DNA from: Methyloversatilis universalis EHg5
GTDB taxonomy: Bacteria > Pseudomonadota > Gammaproteobacteria > Burkholderiales > Rhodocyclaceae
Direction of reading: 5' to 3'
Length of the DNA stretch: 64,000 bases
NCBI RefSeq assembly: GCF_000378945.1
Contig: NZ_KB900539.1
Coordinates: forward strand, 489,241-553,240
Below, in pieces: positions 15,331-23,907 of this stretch. A program made the position numbers and the translations under genes. Positions within the stretch are counted from its first letter, which is position 1; the number at the start of each line of letters is the position of its first letter. The notes beneath the pieces are model-generated. The model made no database searches. It was not told the origin of the DNA and saw only the letters and a program-made list of their open reading frames with translations.

Positions 15331-15506
15331 GCCGCTGAAGCCCGCACGCCGGGTTCTTCCGGTGCAGCCGCAGCGCGTGGCGGACTCCGGCGCCCTGCGC
15401 CCCGGCCTGCGTGCTGCGCGGCCGGTGCGCAGCGCAGGCTGCCGTGCCCCGAAAGGACGTCGAACGCGCGCAGACCTGCACGGTCTACGCCGCCACAGGA
15501 GGACGC

Positions 15507-15956
15507 ATGAAAACCTATACGAAATCACCCGAGGCGATTGCCCGCCTCGACCCCGAGCAGTACCGCGTGACCCAGCAGAGCGGCACCGAATATCCGGGCA
15601 CCGGCGAATACCTGCACAACCACGCGCCGGGCATTTACGTGGATATCGTGTCCGGCGAGCCGCTGTTCGCGTCGGGCGACAAGTTCGAGTCCGGCTGCGG
15701 CTGGCCGAGCTTTACGAAACCCATCGAGCCGGCGCACGTGGTGGAGCTGCGCGATTCCTCGCTCGGCATGATCCGCACCGAGGTGCGCTCGAAGCACGGC
15801 GACAGCCACCTCGGTCACGTGTTTCCTGACGGTCCGCGTGACCGCGGTGGACTGCGCTACTGCATCAACTCGGCGTCGCTGCGCTTCATTCACCGTGACG
15901 ACATGGTGGCCGAAGGCTACGGCGACTATCTCGACCAGGTGGAGGACGTGCGATGA
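15507..15956 (+). CDS. msrB: Peptide-methionine (R)-S-oxide reductase MsrB
   Basis: A protein of 149 residues with the MsrB fold: GCGWPSF (Cys64), [10 protein letters not shown] and the catalytic [11 protein letters not shown] (Cys119). It reduces the R epimer of methionine sulfoxide. The two CxxC pairs that bind zinc in many MsrB proteins are missing ([11 protein letters not shown] where they would begin), so this is the zinc-free type that can use Cys64 as resolving cysteine. Start set by AGGAGG at 15497. Its stop overlaps the msrA start (ATGA). Confidence 0.93.
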   Translation: MKTYTKSPEAIARLDPEQYRVTQQSGTEYPGTGEYLHNHAPGIYVDIVSGEPLFASGDKFESGCGWPSFTKPIEPAHVVELRDSSLGMIRTEVRSKHGDSHLGHVFPDGPRDRGGLRYCINSASLRFIHRDDMVAEGYGDYLDQVEDVR

Positions 15957-16453
15957 GCAGCGAACGAGCGGTGCTCGCTGGAGGCTGTTTCTGGGGCATG
16001 CAGCAGCTGCTGCGCCGTCTGCCCGGCGTGCTGTCGAGCCGGGTGGGCTACAGCGGCGGTGATGTGCCGAACGCGACCTACCGTAACCACGGCATGCACG
16101 CCGAGGTGATCGAGGTGGTGTTCGATCCGGCGGTGCTGAGCTACCGCCAGCTGCTGGAGTGCTTCTTTCAGATTCACGATCCGACGACGCCCAATCGCCA
16201 GGGCAATGATCGCGGGCCGTCCTACCGTTCGGCGATCTACTGGTGCAGCGAGGCGCAGCGCGAAGAGGCGCTGCGCACCATCGCCGACGTCGATGCCTCC
16301 GGTCTGTGGCCGGGCAAAGTGGTGACCGAAGTCGAACCGGTGGGCGATTTCTGGGAAGCCGAAGCGGAGCACCAGGACTATCTGGAGCATTTCCCGAACG
16401 GCTACACCTGCCACTTTCCGCGGCCGAACTGGGTGCTGCCGCGCAAGGCCTGA
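15953..16453 (+). CDS. msrA: Peptide-methionine (S)-S-oxide reductase MsrA
   Basis: A protein of 166 residues with the catalytic GGCFWGMQ motif (Cys12), [12 protein letters not shown], and [12 protein letters not shown]. It reduces the S epimer of methionine sulfoxide with thioredoxin. It lacks extra C-terminal resolving cysteines, as short MsrAs do. It is coupled to msrB by a 4-base overlap; the pair repairs oxidised proteins. The last part of its coding sequence is duplicated downstream (see 16663-16930). Confidence 0.93.
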   Translation: MSSERAVLAGGCFWGMQQLLRRLPGVLSSRVGYSGGDVPNATYRNHGMHAEVIEVVFDPAVLSYRQLLECFFQIHDPTTPNRQGNDRGPSYRSAIYWCSEAQREEALRTIADVDASGLWPGKVVTEVEPVGDFWEAEAEHQDYLEHFPNGYTCHFPRPNWVLPRKA

Positions 16454-16930
16454 TTGGTTGCGGGGCAGGGCTTCAGCGGGGAGGGTACGCGGTTTGCCGA
16501 GGCTGCATCGCGGCGGGGGCGCCGCTCCCACGGGGCATGCTCCGCGGGTGAATATCCGGTGGGAGCGGCGCCTTCGCCGCGATGGGGCGGGCGTATTGTG
16601 CTGCTGTCTTTCCACGGTCAGACAGCGGTGAATTGAAGACGCTCGATCCGGCGTACTGCCCAACGGGCTGCACCGGTTACTTCCCCGGCCGAACCGCGGG
16701 CTGCCGCGCAAGGCCTGATTGTTTGGGAGCAGGGCTTCAGCGGGGAAAGTACGCGTTTCGCCGAGGCCGCATCGCGGCGGGGGCGCCGCTCCCACGGGGC
16801 ATGCTCCACCGGTGAATATGCGGTGGGAGCGGCGCTTTCGCTGCGATGGGGCGGGCGTAGTGCGCCAGCTATCGCTGCCGCACTACCGCTGCGCAATGAC
16901 GAAAGCAGACGCCACAAACGAAAACGGCGG
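16397..16930. repeat. Tandem duplication of about 270 bp with inverted GTGGGAGCGGC repeats
   Basis: The segment covering the end of msrA and the following 210 bases is repeated from about 16663. In both copies the msrA tail pattern GCCGCGCAAGGCCTGATTG recurs (16436 and 16700 region), but the second copy has no open msrA frame. Each copy holds a pair of 26-bp inverted arms, CATCGCGGCG...CTCCCAC and GTGGGAGCGGCG...CGATG (16506-16531/16559-16584 and 16770-16795/16823-16848), a REP-like hairpin. Nothing coding is seen between 16454 and 16982. Confidence 0.75.
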
Positions 16931-16956
16931 ACATGGGCACCCCCCATGTCCGCCGT
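16917..16956 (-). terminator. Intrinsic terminator of the dmm operon
   Basis: On the minus strand ACGGCGGACATGGG pairs with CCCATGTCCGCCGT (14 bp) around a 5-base loop, followed by TTTTCGTTTG. It lies 27 bases after the stop of the heme subunit gene. Confidence 0.9.
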
Positions 16957-16982
16957 GAGCTGCCGCTGTGCGGCGCTGCTTG

Positions 16983-18023
16983 CTAGGGCTGCGTGCCGCC
17001 CGGCAGCACTTCTCCGTCGTCGAACTTCGACAGCCACTCGATGGTGGTGGGCTTGTAGCGCACCAGACCCTTGTACTCGGCCAGTTCGTTCGGCAGCGTG
17101 CTCAGCACGCGGTGGAAGCGCTTGGCCCAGCGCGGGTGGGTGGCCAGATCGTTCATGCTGGCCAGATAGCCGCGGATCGAGAACAGCATGCCGTTGCTGC
17201 GCGGCAGACGGAACAGGGCCTGCAGTTCGACCCGCAGATGCACCTTGTCACCGACGTTGTCCGGCGTGACGCTGGCACGGTCCGGACCCCACTCGGGGTA
17301 GGTTTCCGGCGAGGTGTCGAGGCGCGGGTTGATGGTCATGGTCCAGTTCAGGCGGCGTACCGGGCGGCTCTGCTGCAGCATGAGCAGATACTTCAGCGCG
17401 CGGTCGAACACGCCCAGTTCGTGGGCCAGCGGCACCGGGCCGTGCCATTCCATGAAGCTCATGCCGGCGTCGAACATGAGCGACCAGTCGGCCTGCGAGG
17501 TGATCATGCCGGAGTCGGCGAACAGGTTGTTGTCGCGCTGGTCCATGATGACGAAATCACCCTGACACTGGCGGCCGATGTACTCGAACGGCGGGCAGGG
17601 CAGCGTTGCGGCGTCGCCGAAGGTGAAGGTCTGGTCGATGCCCAGCGGCTTGTTAACCCAGTGCCAGCGCTCACCGTCCTTGGTCAGCGTGAACAGTTCG
17701 GGGTAGTCGCGCGACAGCGACTCCATGATCAGTTCCAGCGTGTCCCACTCGGCGTCCATCATGTGCGGCAGTGACACGCAGCGGCCCGGGTCGCGCTCGA
17801 GCGTGATCGCGCGGTCACGCATTTCGGCGATGTAGTGTTCGTCGATGTCGAAGGCGTTCTCGAACACCGAACCTTCCGGTCCCTTGGTGTGCGGCTCCAT
17901 GTTGACCGAGTACATGTACTGGTCCTGATGGAAGGGGAAGGGGAAACGTTTGATGGCCTGGGGCGAGTTGCGGTAGGTGTAGGTACCGCGGAAGGTTTCG
18001 TCCGGCTTGAATGCGATGGTCAT
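16983..18023 (-). CDS. Heme-dependent oxidative N-demethylase, catalytic (alpha) subunit
   Basis: A protein of 346 residues of the DUF3445/HODM-alpha family. Family biology: the heme-binding PAS-like subunit oxidises dimethylamine to methylamine plus formaldehyde with O2, using electrons from a ferredoxin-type reductase. Visible family blocks include FPFPFHQDQYMYSVNMEPH near the N-terminus, RAITLERDPGRCVSLPHMMDA, and WNFTM-like RLNWTMTINPRLDTSP in the C-terminal half. Start set by GAGGAG 8 bases upstream. Last gene of the operon GcvT-like, zinc-ribbon subunit, reductase, heme subunit; the reductase ends 14 bases upstream. Confidence 0.88.
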   Translation of the reverse strand: MTIAFKPDETFRGTYTYRNSPQAIKRFPFPFHQDQYMYSVNMEPHTKGPEGSVFENAFDIDEHYIAEMRDRAITLERDPGRCVSLPHMMDAEWDTLELIMESLSRDYPELFTLTKDGERWHWVNKPLGIDQTFTFGDAATLPCPPFEYIGRQCQGDFVIMDQRDNNLFADSGMITSQADWSLMFDAGMSFMEWHGPVPLAHELGVFDRALKYLLMLQQSRPVRRLNWTMTINPRLDTSPETYPEWGPDRASVTPDNVGDKVHLRVELQALFRLPRSNGMLFSIRGYLASMNDLATHPRWAKRFHRVLSTLPNELAEYKGLVRYKPTTIEWLSKFDDGEVLPGGTQP

Positions 18024-18036
18024 GGTGTGCTCCTCC

Positions 18037-18996
18037 TCACAGGTTCAGCGTCAGGCAACCGCCCTTCAGGCGGGAGACGCAGGGCATGATCTTTTTGCCC
18101 GAGGCGCGTTCTTCGGCGCTCAGGTACAGGTCGTGATGGATCAGTTCGCCGCTGGCGTCGACCACTTCCAGTTCGCACTGGCCACAGGCGCCGCCACGGC
18201 ACAGGTAGGGCGCATCGACGCCCTGCTGTTCGATCGCTTCCAGCAGTGACAGGTCGCTCGGCACGGTGAAGGCCTTGCCCGACAGCGTGAGCTGCACGTC
18301 GAACGGTTCGCCGCCGGTCGGCGCCAGGAACTGCTCGCTGTGCAGGTGGCTTTCCGGCCACCCGAGCGCCTTGCCGGCGTTCATGCTGGCGGCCACCATG
18401 CCGCCCGGGCCACAGATGTAGAAGTGGGTGCCCAGCGGGCGGCCGGCCAGCAGCGACGAGAACTCGATCTGTTCGCGGCGCGACTGCACGTAGTGATGGA
18501 TGCGGCCCGGAGCCAGCGCTTCGAGCTCGTCGACGAACACGCCGTACTCCGGCGCGCGGTAGGCGTAATGCACTTCGAAGTCGGCGCCGAGGCGGGCCAG
18601 TTCGCGTGCCTGCGAAAGAATCGGCGTAATGCCGATGCCGCCGGCCACCAGGATGTGGCGGCGGCCGAGGCGGTTCAGCGAGAACAGGTTCACCGGCGCG
18701 GAAATGTCGATGCGCATGCCTTCGCGCGCCTGTTCGTGCAGCCAGCGCGAACCGCCGCGCGAATCTTCCTGCTTGCGCACGGCCACCCGCCAGGTCTTGC
18801 GGTCGGTCGGGTCGCCGAGCAGCGAGTATGGATTGCGGTGCGGGCGGTCGCTCAGCGGCAGCGACAGCACGATGTGGCTGCCGCCGGAATAGATCGGGAA
18901 GTCATCGCCGTCGGTGCGCGACAGGCTGAATTCGCGGATGCCCGGCGCCAGGTCGCGGATGCGTCGGATTTCGACGTTCAGGGATGCGCTGCTCAT
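18037..18996 (-). CDS. Dimethylamine monooxygenase reductase subunit (FMN/FAD and 2Fe-2S)
   Basis: A protein of 319 residues with the layout of phthalate-dioxygenase-reductase-type proteins: flavin domain (RNPYSLLGDP), NAD-binding domain (LVAGGIGITPILSQA; YICGPGGMV) and a C-terminal plant-type ferredoxin with CRGGACGQC...PCVS cysteine ligands. It would pass electrons from NAD(P)H to the heme subunit. Its ATG overlaps the stop of the gene before it (ATGA), so earlier in-frame starts are rejected. Confidence 0.9.
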   Translation of the reverse strand: MSSASLNVEIRRIRDLAPGIREFSLSRTDGDDFPIYSGGSHIVLSLPLSDRPHRNPYSLLGDPTDRKTWRVAVRKQEDSRGGSRWLHEQAREGMRIDISAPVNLFSLNRLGRRHILVAGGIGITPILSQARELARLGADFEVHYAYRAPEYGVFVDELEALAPGRIHHYVQSRREQIEFSSLLAGRPLGTHFYICGPGGMVAASMNAGKALGWPESHLHSEQFLAPTGGEPFDVQLTLSGKAFTVPSDLSLLEAIEQQGVDAPYLCRGGACGQCELEVVDASGELIHHDLYLSAEERASGKKIMPCVSRLKGGCLTLNL

Positions 18997-19586
18997 GGGT
19001 AAGCCACCTCCGCAGCAGGCACTTCGCCCGGCACTTCGGCATCGATCTGGAAGCCCATGTAGGCACCCAGGCGACGGGAGAAGTGATCGCGCACGAACAG
19101 CGATCGGCCACAGCCGCTGCATGAAACGATATTGGTATGCACGCCGCGGGTGATGGTGCGGCAATGGACGCAGAACACCGGGCGCGCCTTGGTGCCCAGC
19201 TGTGCGTGACGGATTTCGTCGCGGCTCACGCCGAAGGTTTCGGCCAGCTGCGAGACCTGCCAGATCGCGTCTTCGGAGCCGGCGAGGTAGATGCGCGTGC
19301 CCATCTGCGCCACGTAGAAGGCGTCACGCAGTACTTCCAGCGCCTCGGCCAGGGTGTGCGCCTCGAGGTAGAGGGCGGTGTCCGGCAGGTTCTGCGACCA
19401 CACGCTGCGGCTGTCGTCGGCCGGGCGCAGATGGACGAGCGTGAGCGTGCCGCCGGGCGGATTGGACAGCAGGCGCTGCGCTAGCGCAGCGTCTTCGGCG
19501 CTGACGAACAGGATGTGGTGCGTGCCGGTACGGTCCCATTCGAGCTCGGCGTAGATCGGCTGGCTTTTGGTGGCTAGGGTGGACAT
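18993..19586 (-). CDS. dmmA: Dimethylamine monooxygenase small subunit (DmmA-like, zinc ribbon)
   Basis: A protein of 197 residues. The N-terminal two thirds form an alpha/beta domain (LEWDRTGTHHILFVSAED...); the C-terminal part has two CxxC pairs (Cys139/142 and Cys156/159, FCVHC and VSCSGCGRS), a rubredoxin- or zinc-ribbon-like site. The family is found with the heme subunit and reductase in dimethylamine oxidation operons. Its role may be electron transfer or assembly. Gene names within dmmDABC vary between sources, so the letter is tentative. Confidence 0.8.
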   Translation of the reverse strand: MSTLATKSQPIYAELEWDRTGTHHILFVSAEDAALAQRLLSNPPGGTLTLVHLRPADDSRSVWSQNLPDTALYLEAHTLAEALEVLRDAFYVAQMGTRIYLAGSEDAIWQVSQLAETFGVSRDEIRHAQLGTKARPVFCVHCRTITRGVHTNIVSCSGCGRSLFVRDHFSRRLGAYMGFQIDAEVPGEVPAAEVAYP

Positions 19587-19617
19587 GCGGCGTCTCGATA
19601 CGTGGTGTTGCAGGGTG

Positions 19618-19648
19618 CCGCCGCGCGCGGCAATCCACGCGCGGCGGT
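19618..19648. repeat. Intercistronic hairpin in the dmm operon
   Basis: CCGCCGCGCG and CGCGCGGCGG pair around a short loop between the GcvT-like gene and the DmmA-like gene. There is no T-run, so it is more likely an mRNA stabilising or processing hairpin than a terminator. Confidence 0.5.
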
Positions 19649-19663
19649 GGGATCAGAGCGCGA

Positions 19664-20782
19664 TCAGCGCTTCTTGTCCGGATGGGTGCGCTGACGCAGC
19701 GGGTCGTAGAACGGCGTCGGCACGACCAGCGCGGCCAGCTTGCCGGCCTTGGCTCCGATCGTCAGGCGGGTGCCCAGATTCGAATGCGACGGCTTCAGGT
19801 GCACCATGGCCAGCGACTGCATCAGCAGGCGGCTGTACGAGGCCGAGGTGACCACGCCGACTTCCTTCTCGCCGTCATAGACCTTGGCGCCTGCTTCCAC
19901 CGCTTCGTGGTGGGTCACGATCATGCCGGCCTGCTTGACGCGCTCACGGCCCTTCAGTGCGAGCACGGCGGCCTTGCCGATGTAGTCGCCCTTCTTGTCG
20001 AGGTCGACCGCCCAGTCCATGTTCACTTCCCACGGCGTGGTGTCGCCTTCCGGCATTTCGAACGGGAAGAACAGCAGGCCGCCTTCGACGCGGGTCAGAT
20101 CCAGCGCGGTCCAGGAGCAGGGGATGACGCCCTTCGGCTTGCCGGCTTCCACGATGGCGTCCCACAGGAACACGGCGTCAGCAGCGGTGCAGTACACCTC
20201 GTAGCCGCGCTCGCCGGAGTAGCCGCCGCGGCCCAGAGTCACCTTCTTGCCGAACAGCGTGGTTTCGACGTGGTTGAAGTAGGGCAGCGCAGCCAGGTTG
20301 GCCGGGGTGTGCGGGGACAGCACGTCGAGCGAGACCGGGCCCTGCAGCGACAGGATGTGCACATCCAGGTCGGCGGCGATGGTCACGTTCTTGCCGACCG
20401 ACAGTTCGGCCAGGGTCTTCGGCGTGGCGCCGCTGCCGTGCGAAATGCGGAATTTGTCGGCGGCATCGCGGATGATCATGATGTCATCGACCAGTGCGCC
20501 GGCTTCGTTCACTTCGCCGCCGAGGCGGGCGGTGCCCGGCTTCAGCTTGGTCACGTCGATGGTGACCAGGCGGTCGATCACGGCTTCGGCGTCCGGGCCG
20601 GACACGTTCACGATGTTCAGCGCCGACACGTCGTACAGGCCGGCGCGCGAGCGGGTGGCGATCACTTCATCGTGCGGGCAGCTGTTGTAGCTCCACGGGA
20701 TCGGCATGTTGTTCCACGTATCGCCATCCAGCTTCGAGCCGAGCTGACGGTGACGCTCGTTCAGAATCGAATTCCTTTGCAT
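19664..20782 (-). CDS. GcvT-like THF-dependent aminomethyltransferase of the dmm operon
   Basis: A protein of 372 residues of the GcvT fold: DVSALNIVNVSGPDAEAVIDRL (about 49-70), LSLQGP, GYSGERGYEV and a C-terminal barrel (YSRLLMQSLAMVHL). In related DMA demethylases the GcvT-like partner takes the formaldehyde released at the heme site and loads it on tetrahydrofolate. First gene of the dmm operon. Start at 20782 has GGAGAACCGGGAA upstream; longer frames overlap the promoter. It is transcribed from the shared-motif promoter at 20838-20887. Confidence 0.88.
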   Translation of the reverse strand: MQRNSILNERHRQLGSKLDGDTWNNMPIPWSYNSCPHDEVIATRSRAGLYDVSALNIVNVSGPDAEAVIDRLVTIDVTKLKPGTARLGGEVNEAGALVDDIMIIRDAADKFRISHGSGATPKTLAELSVGKNVTIAADLDVHILSLQGPVSLDVLSPHTPANLAALPYFNHVETTLFGKKVTLGRGGYSGERGYEVYCTAADAVFLWDAIVEAGKPKGVIPCSWTALDLTRVEGGLLFFPFEMPEGDTTPWEVNMDWAVDLDKKGDYIGKAAVLALKGRERVKQAGMIVTHHEAVEAGAKVYDGEKEVGVVTSASYSRLLMQSLAMVHLKPSHSNLGTRLTIGAKAGKLAALVVPTPFYDPLRQRTHPDKKR

Positions 20783-20837
20783 TTCCCGGTTCTCCTTGTC
20801 TGAGGTGTCGCCGCGCAGCGCGTGCGATCTGAGACCG

Positions 20838-20887
20838 ATTCTGTTGCCGGGGGCAGGGGCGGACAATTCTCAAGAGGGGTTACCCCC
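20838..20887 (-). promoter_or_regulatory. Promoter of the dmm operon with shared C1 motif
   Basis: Read on the minus strand: GGGGGTAACCCC then TCTTGAGAATTGT (20863-20887), with -35 TTGTCC (20866-20861), 17-bp spacer and -10 CAGAAT (20843-20838). The upstream block is palindromic (GGGG TAA CCCC). The same arrangement is found at 25379-25428, 25613-25663 and 28760-28808. Confidence 0.65.
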
Positions 20888-20953
20888 TAGGTGGTATGTG
20901 CGCCGCCGCATGGGCTGCGTAGGCTTTGCCCATCACGACAGCGGAGACGCAGG

Positions 20954-21352
20954 ATGGCGACAGCGGGCGGTTACACGGGTGCGTGCCTGTGCGGCGGGGT
21001 GCGATACGCGATCAGGGGCACGCTCGATGCGCCGGTGGCCTGTCACTGCAGCCAGTGCGCACGCACCAGCGGCCACCATGCGGTGATGGCCTGCTGTGCC
21101 GACGCGGATCTGGACGTATCCGCCGGCGGCACGCTGCGCTGGTACGCCTCATCAGCCAGCGTGAAGCGCGGCTTCTGCGAGCGGTGCGGCGGCAACCTGT
21201 TCTGGAAGGACGCGACCAGCGCGGTCACCTACGTGACCGCCGGCACGCTGGACCGGCCGGCCGGGCTGAAGCTGTCGGCCCACATCTTCGCCGGCTCGCG
21301 CGCCGACTATTACGACATCGACGACGATCTGCCGCGCAGCGACGCCTGGTAG
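20954..21352 (+). CDS. GFA/CENP-V family zinc protein
   Basis: A protein of 132 residues with the GFA zinc motifs: GACLCGGVRY, CHCSQCARTSG (CxCxxC) and CERCGGNLFW (CxxC). The family was named after a glutathione-dependent formaldehyde-activating enzyme, although most members have unknown substrates. Placement between the dmm and tmm-tdm operons, where formaldehyde is released, makes a role in formaldehyde handling plausible. Start set by GGAGACGCAGG; the frame to 20891 would overlap the dmm promoter. Confidence 0.8.
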   Translation: MATAGGYTGACLCGGVRYAIRGTLDAPVACHCSQCARTSGHHAVMACCADADLDVSAGGTLRWYASSASVKRGFCERCGGNLFWKDATSAVTYVTAGTLDRPAGLKLSAHIFAGSRADYYDIDDDLPRSDAW

Positions 21353-21457
21353 GCCGTTTCCGGCCCCGCGGCGGCGGTCGGGCTGCGCCGGATGACGACT
21401 CCATCGCGACCGGCCGCGTACCCCGTGCGGGCCGGCCGGCACATCGGCGCCTGAAAT

Positions 21458-21495
21458 GAAAAAGGGCGAGGAACGGCTTTCGCCGCTCCGCGCCC
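21458..21495 (-). terminator. Intrinsic terminator of the tmm-tdm operon
   Basis: On the minus strand GGGCGCGGAGCGGC pairs with GCCGTTCCTCGCCC around GAAA, followed by TTTTT. It lies 20 bases after the tdm stop. Confidence 0.92.
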
Positions 21496-21514
21496 TGCTG
21501 CCTGCGGACTGCGA

Positions 21515-23797
21515 TCAGGCGCGCACGCGCGCCTTGGTCGGGTCGTAGTGCGAGGTCTTCACCTGTGTGGCCTTGATGCGCTTCTGGTGGCCGTCCAGCT
21601 TGCCGACTTCCACCGTGGCGCCCAGTTCGACCGCCGACACGTCCAGTCGCGCCAGCGCGATGGTCTTGCCGAGTATCGGCGAACGGGTGGTGCTGGTGAT
21701 CTGGCCGATCTGCGCGCGACCGTTGAAGATCGGATCGCCGTGCGCCACCAGTTCGGTGCCTTCGATGTCGAGGCCGACCATGACGCGCGCCGGGTGGGCC
21801 TTGCGGCGCTCCAGCGCGGCCTTGCCGACGTAGTCATCCTCCTTGTCGGCCGCCACCGCGAAACCGATGCCGGCTTCGAACGGGTCGGTCTGGTCGCAGA
21901 AGTCGTACTCGGCGAAGATGAGCGCGGCTTCGATGCGCAGCATGTCGAGCGCGGCCAGGCCCATCGGCGCAATGCCGTGCGGCTCGCCGGCTTTCGCGAT
22001 GGCGTCCCACACCTGCACCGCGTGCTTCGGGTGGCACCACACTTCATAGCCCAGTTCGCCGGTGTAACCGGTGCGCGACACGACGACCGGCAGGCCCTCG
22101 ATCTTGCCCACGGTCAGGCGGAACCACTTCAGTTCGTCCATCGACGCATTGCCCGGCGGCGTGACCACGATTTCGCGCAGGATGTCGCGCGACTTCGGGC
22201 CCTGCACCGACAGGTTGTGCAGCTGGTCGGTGGAGGACTTCACCCACACGCGCAGGTTGTTCTTCGCCGCCAGTTCGCGCAGCCACACGCCGCAGTAGTC
22301 GTCGCCGCACACCAGACGGAAGTTGTTCTGGCACAGCCGGAACACCGTGCCGTCGTCGATCATGCCGCCGTGCTCGTAGCAGAGCGCGGTGTAGACGATC
22401 TGGCCGACCGCCAGCTTGCGGATATTGCGCGTCGTGGCCAGCTGCAGCAGCTGCTCGGCGTCCGGGCCGGTGATTTCGAACTTGCGCAGCGCGGACAGAT
22501 CGATCATCACCGCGCGTTCGCGGCAGGCCCAGTATTCGTCGATCGGGCCGTTGGACGAGAACGAATCCTGCAGCCAGAAGCCGCGGTACTCGACCATGCG
22601 GCGGGTGAGCGCGGAGGTGCGGGCGTGGAAGCCGGTCTCGCGGGTCAGTTTTGGGGCGGCGTCGGGCGTCATGCGGTGTGCGATCCCTTTGGAGAAGTTG
22701 TTCGAGGCGTCATAGACCCGGACGTGGATGTCGGTGGGGTTCCAGCCGTTGGCCGGGTCGATGTCGTCGGTGCAGGACGAGGAGGCGCAGACCAGATCGG
22801 TCATCGCGCGCAGCAGCACGTAGTCGCCGGCACGCGACCACGGTTCGTCCAGGCTGATGCTGTCGTCGTGATTGACGATGGTGTTGTAGAAGAAGTTGAT
22901 CGCCGGCCAGCCTGCGCGACGCGCCACGCCGTGCGGTTCGAGCGCGTTGTTGAAGTTGTCGCTGCAGTTGGCGTGACCGGGGTAACCCATGTCGTCGTAG
23001 TACTTCGCGCTGCAGGCGAGCATGAAGGTGTCGTGGCGGCCGACGGTGTCGCGGACCACCTCGACCAGCGGTACCTGGCGCTCGTCGTAGTACTTGTTCA
23101 GCAGGCCGGGGCCGGGGCTGGCCGAACCCATGAGCGTGCGCGTGGTGGTCGGGTCGAGGTCGTATTCCTGTCCCTGCGCCAGCGCGGCAGCGTCGAAGGC
23201 GAGGAAGTCGGAGCACTGGCGGCCATCGACGTCGATCACCTGGATGTAGTCACCGGCCTTCACGCGGTAGGCGTGCGCGGTGCCGGCACCGATGCGCAGG
23301 TCGAGCACCGGCGGAGCCAGCGGCGGCGGCGCGATGCCGGCCACCGGTTCGGCGCACTCGACGTCGGCGATCAGTTCGGTGGGCGCGTTCTGCGCGTCGG
23401 GCTGCATGTCTTCGCCCGGTGCGTGCAGCGCGCAGCGCACGGCGCCCGGCGCGGCAATGATGCGCTGGCCGCCGGCCAGTCCGTCGCTGCCGAACACCTC
23501 GGCACGGACCAGGCTCCAGCCGGCCGGCGCACCGCTGAGCAGCGCGCGGGCGAAGGCCGGCACGTCGGCCGGGGTGGTGACGGGCAGACCGGGCAGCATG
23601 GCTTCCGCGATGCCGGCCGGGCCTGCGACATAGAGATGGCCCGGTTGCAGACCTTCCGGGTCGGTCAGCGTGAGGCGGTCGCCGGCGGCCAGGTCGAAGG
23701 AGACCGAGCAGCCACCGGCGGCGACGTGGCGGACATGGCGTGCTCGCGTTCGCGCGGCAGTCGCCGGATTCAGCGTAGGTTCGACGATCGTGTTCAT
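21515..23797 (-). CDS. tdm: Trimethylamine N-oxide demethylase (TMAO to DMA + formaldehyde)
   Basis: A protein of 760 residues with two halves, as in known Tdm enzymes. The N-terminal part ends in a DUF1989 domain (about 165-375) and the C-terminal part is GcvT-like (about 390-756, with FEITGPDAEQLL, LSVQGPKSRD and GYTGELGYEVW). Cys262, Cys278 and Cys342 keep the 16- and 64-residue spacing that I recall for the zinc site of the Methylocella enzyme. DUF1989 cleaves TMAO to DMA and formaldehyde; the THF domain captures the formaldehyde. Second gene after tmm, 110 bases apart. Confidence 0.92.
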   Translation of the reverse strand: MNTIVEPTLNPATAARTRARHVRHVAAGGCSVSFDLAAGDRLTLTDPEGLQPGHLYVAGPAGIAEAMLPGLPVTTPADVPAFARALLSGAPAGWSLVRAEVFGSDGLAGGQRIIAAPGAVRCALHAPGEDMQPDAQNAPTELIADVECAEPVAGIAPPPLAPPVLDLRIGAGTAHAYRVKAGDYIQVIDVDGRQCSDFLAFDAAALAQGQEYDLDPTTTRTLMGSASPGPGLLNKYYDERQVPLVEVVRDTVGRHDTFMLACSAKYYDDMGYPGHANCSDNFNNALEPHGVARRAGWPAINFFYNTIVNHDDSISLDEPWSRAGDYVLLRAMTDLVCASSSCTDDIDPANGWNPTDIHVRVYDASNNFSKGIAHRMTPDAAPKLTRETGFHARTSALTRRMVEYRGFWLQDSFSSNGPIDEYWACRERAVMIDLSALRKFEITGPDAEQLLQLATTRNIRKLAVGQIVYTALCYEHGGMIDDGTVFRLCQNNFRLVCGDDYCGVWLRELAAKNNLRVWVKSSTDQLHNLSVQGPKSRDILREIVVTPPGNASMDELKWFRLTVGKIEGLPVVVSRTGYTGELGYEVWCHPKHAVQVWDAIAKAGEPHGIAPMGLAALDMLRIEAALIFAEYDFCDQTDPFEAGIGFAVAADKEDDYVGKAALERRKAHPARVMVGLDIEGTELVAHGDPIFNGRAQIGQITSTTRSPILGKTIALARLDVSAVELGATVEVGKLDGHQKRIKATQVKTSHYDPTKARVRA

Positions 23798-23812
23798 GTC
23801 TTGGAAGCACCT

Positions 23813-23854
23813 GCGACCCGGCGTGTCCGAGGGAGGTCGGACAGACCGGGTCGC
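23813..23854 (-). promoter_or_regulatory. Large hairpin between tmm and tdm
   Basis: In the tmm-tdm intercistronic RNA, GCGACCCGG pairs with CCGGGTCGC, a 3-nt internal loop follows, then GTCCGA pairs with TCGGAC around a hexaloop. It ends 16 bases before the tdm ATG and may stabilise the message, or lower or gate tdm translation. The hexaloop CCTCCC does not fit the A1/G4 rule of ANTAR targets. Confidence 0.5.
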
Positions 23855-23907
23855 GTCAGGATGGATCGATCAGCAGGTCCGGCGCGGTGGCGTCAGACCT
23901 GGGCGCG

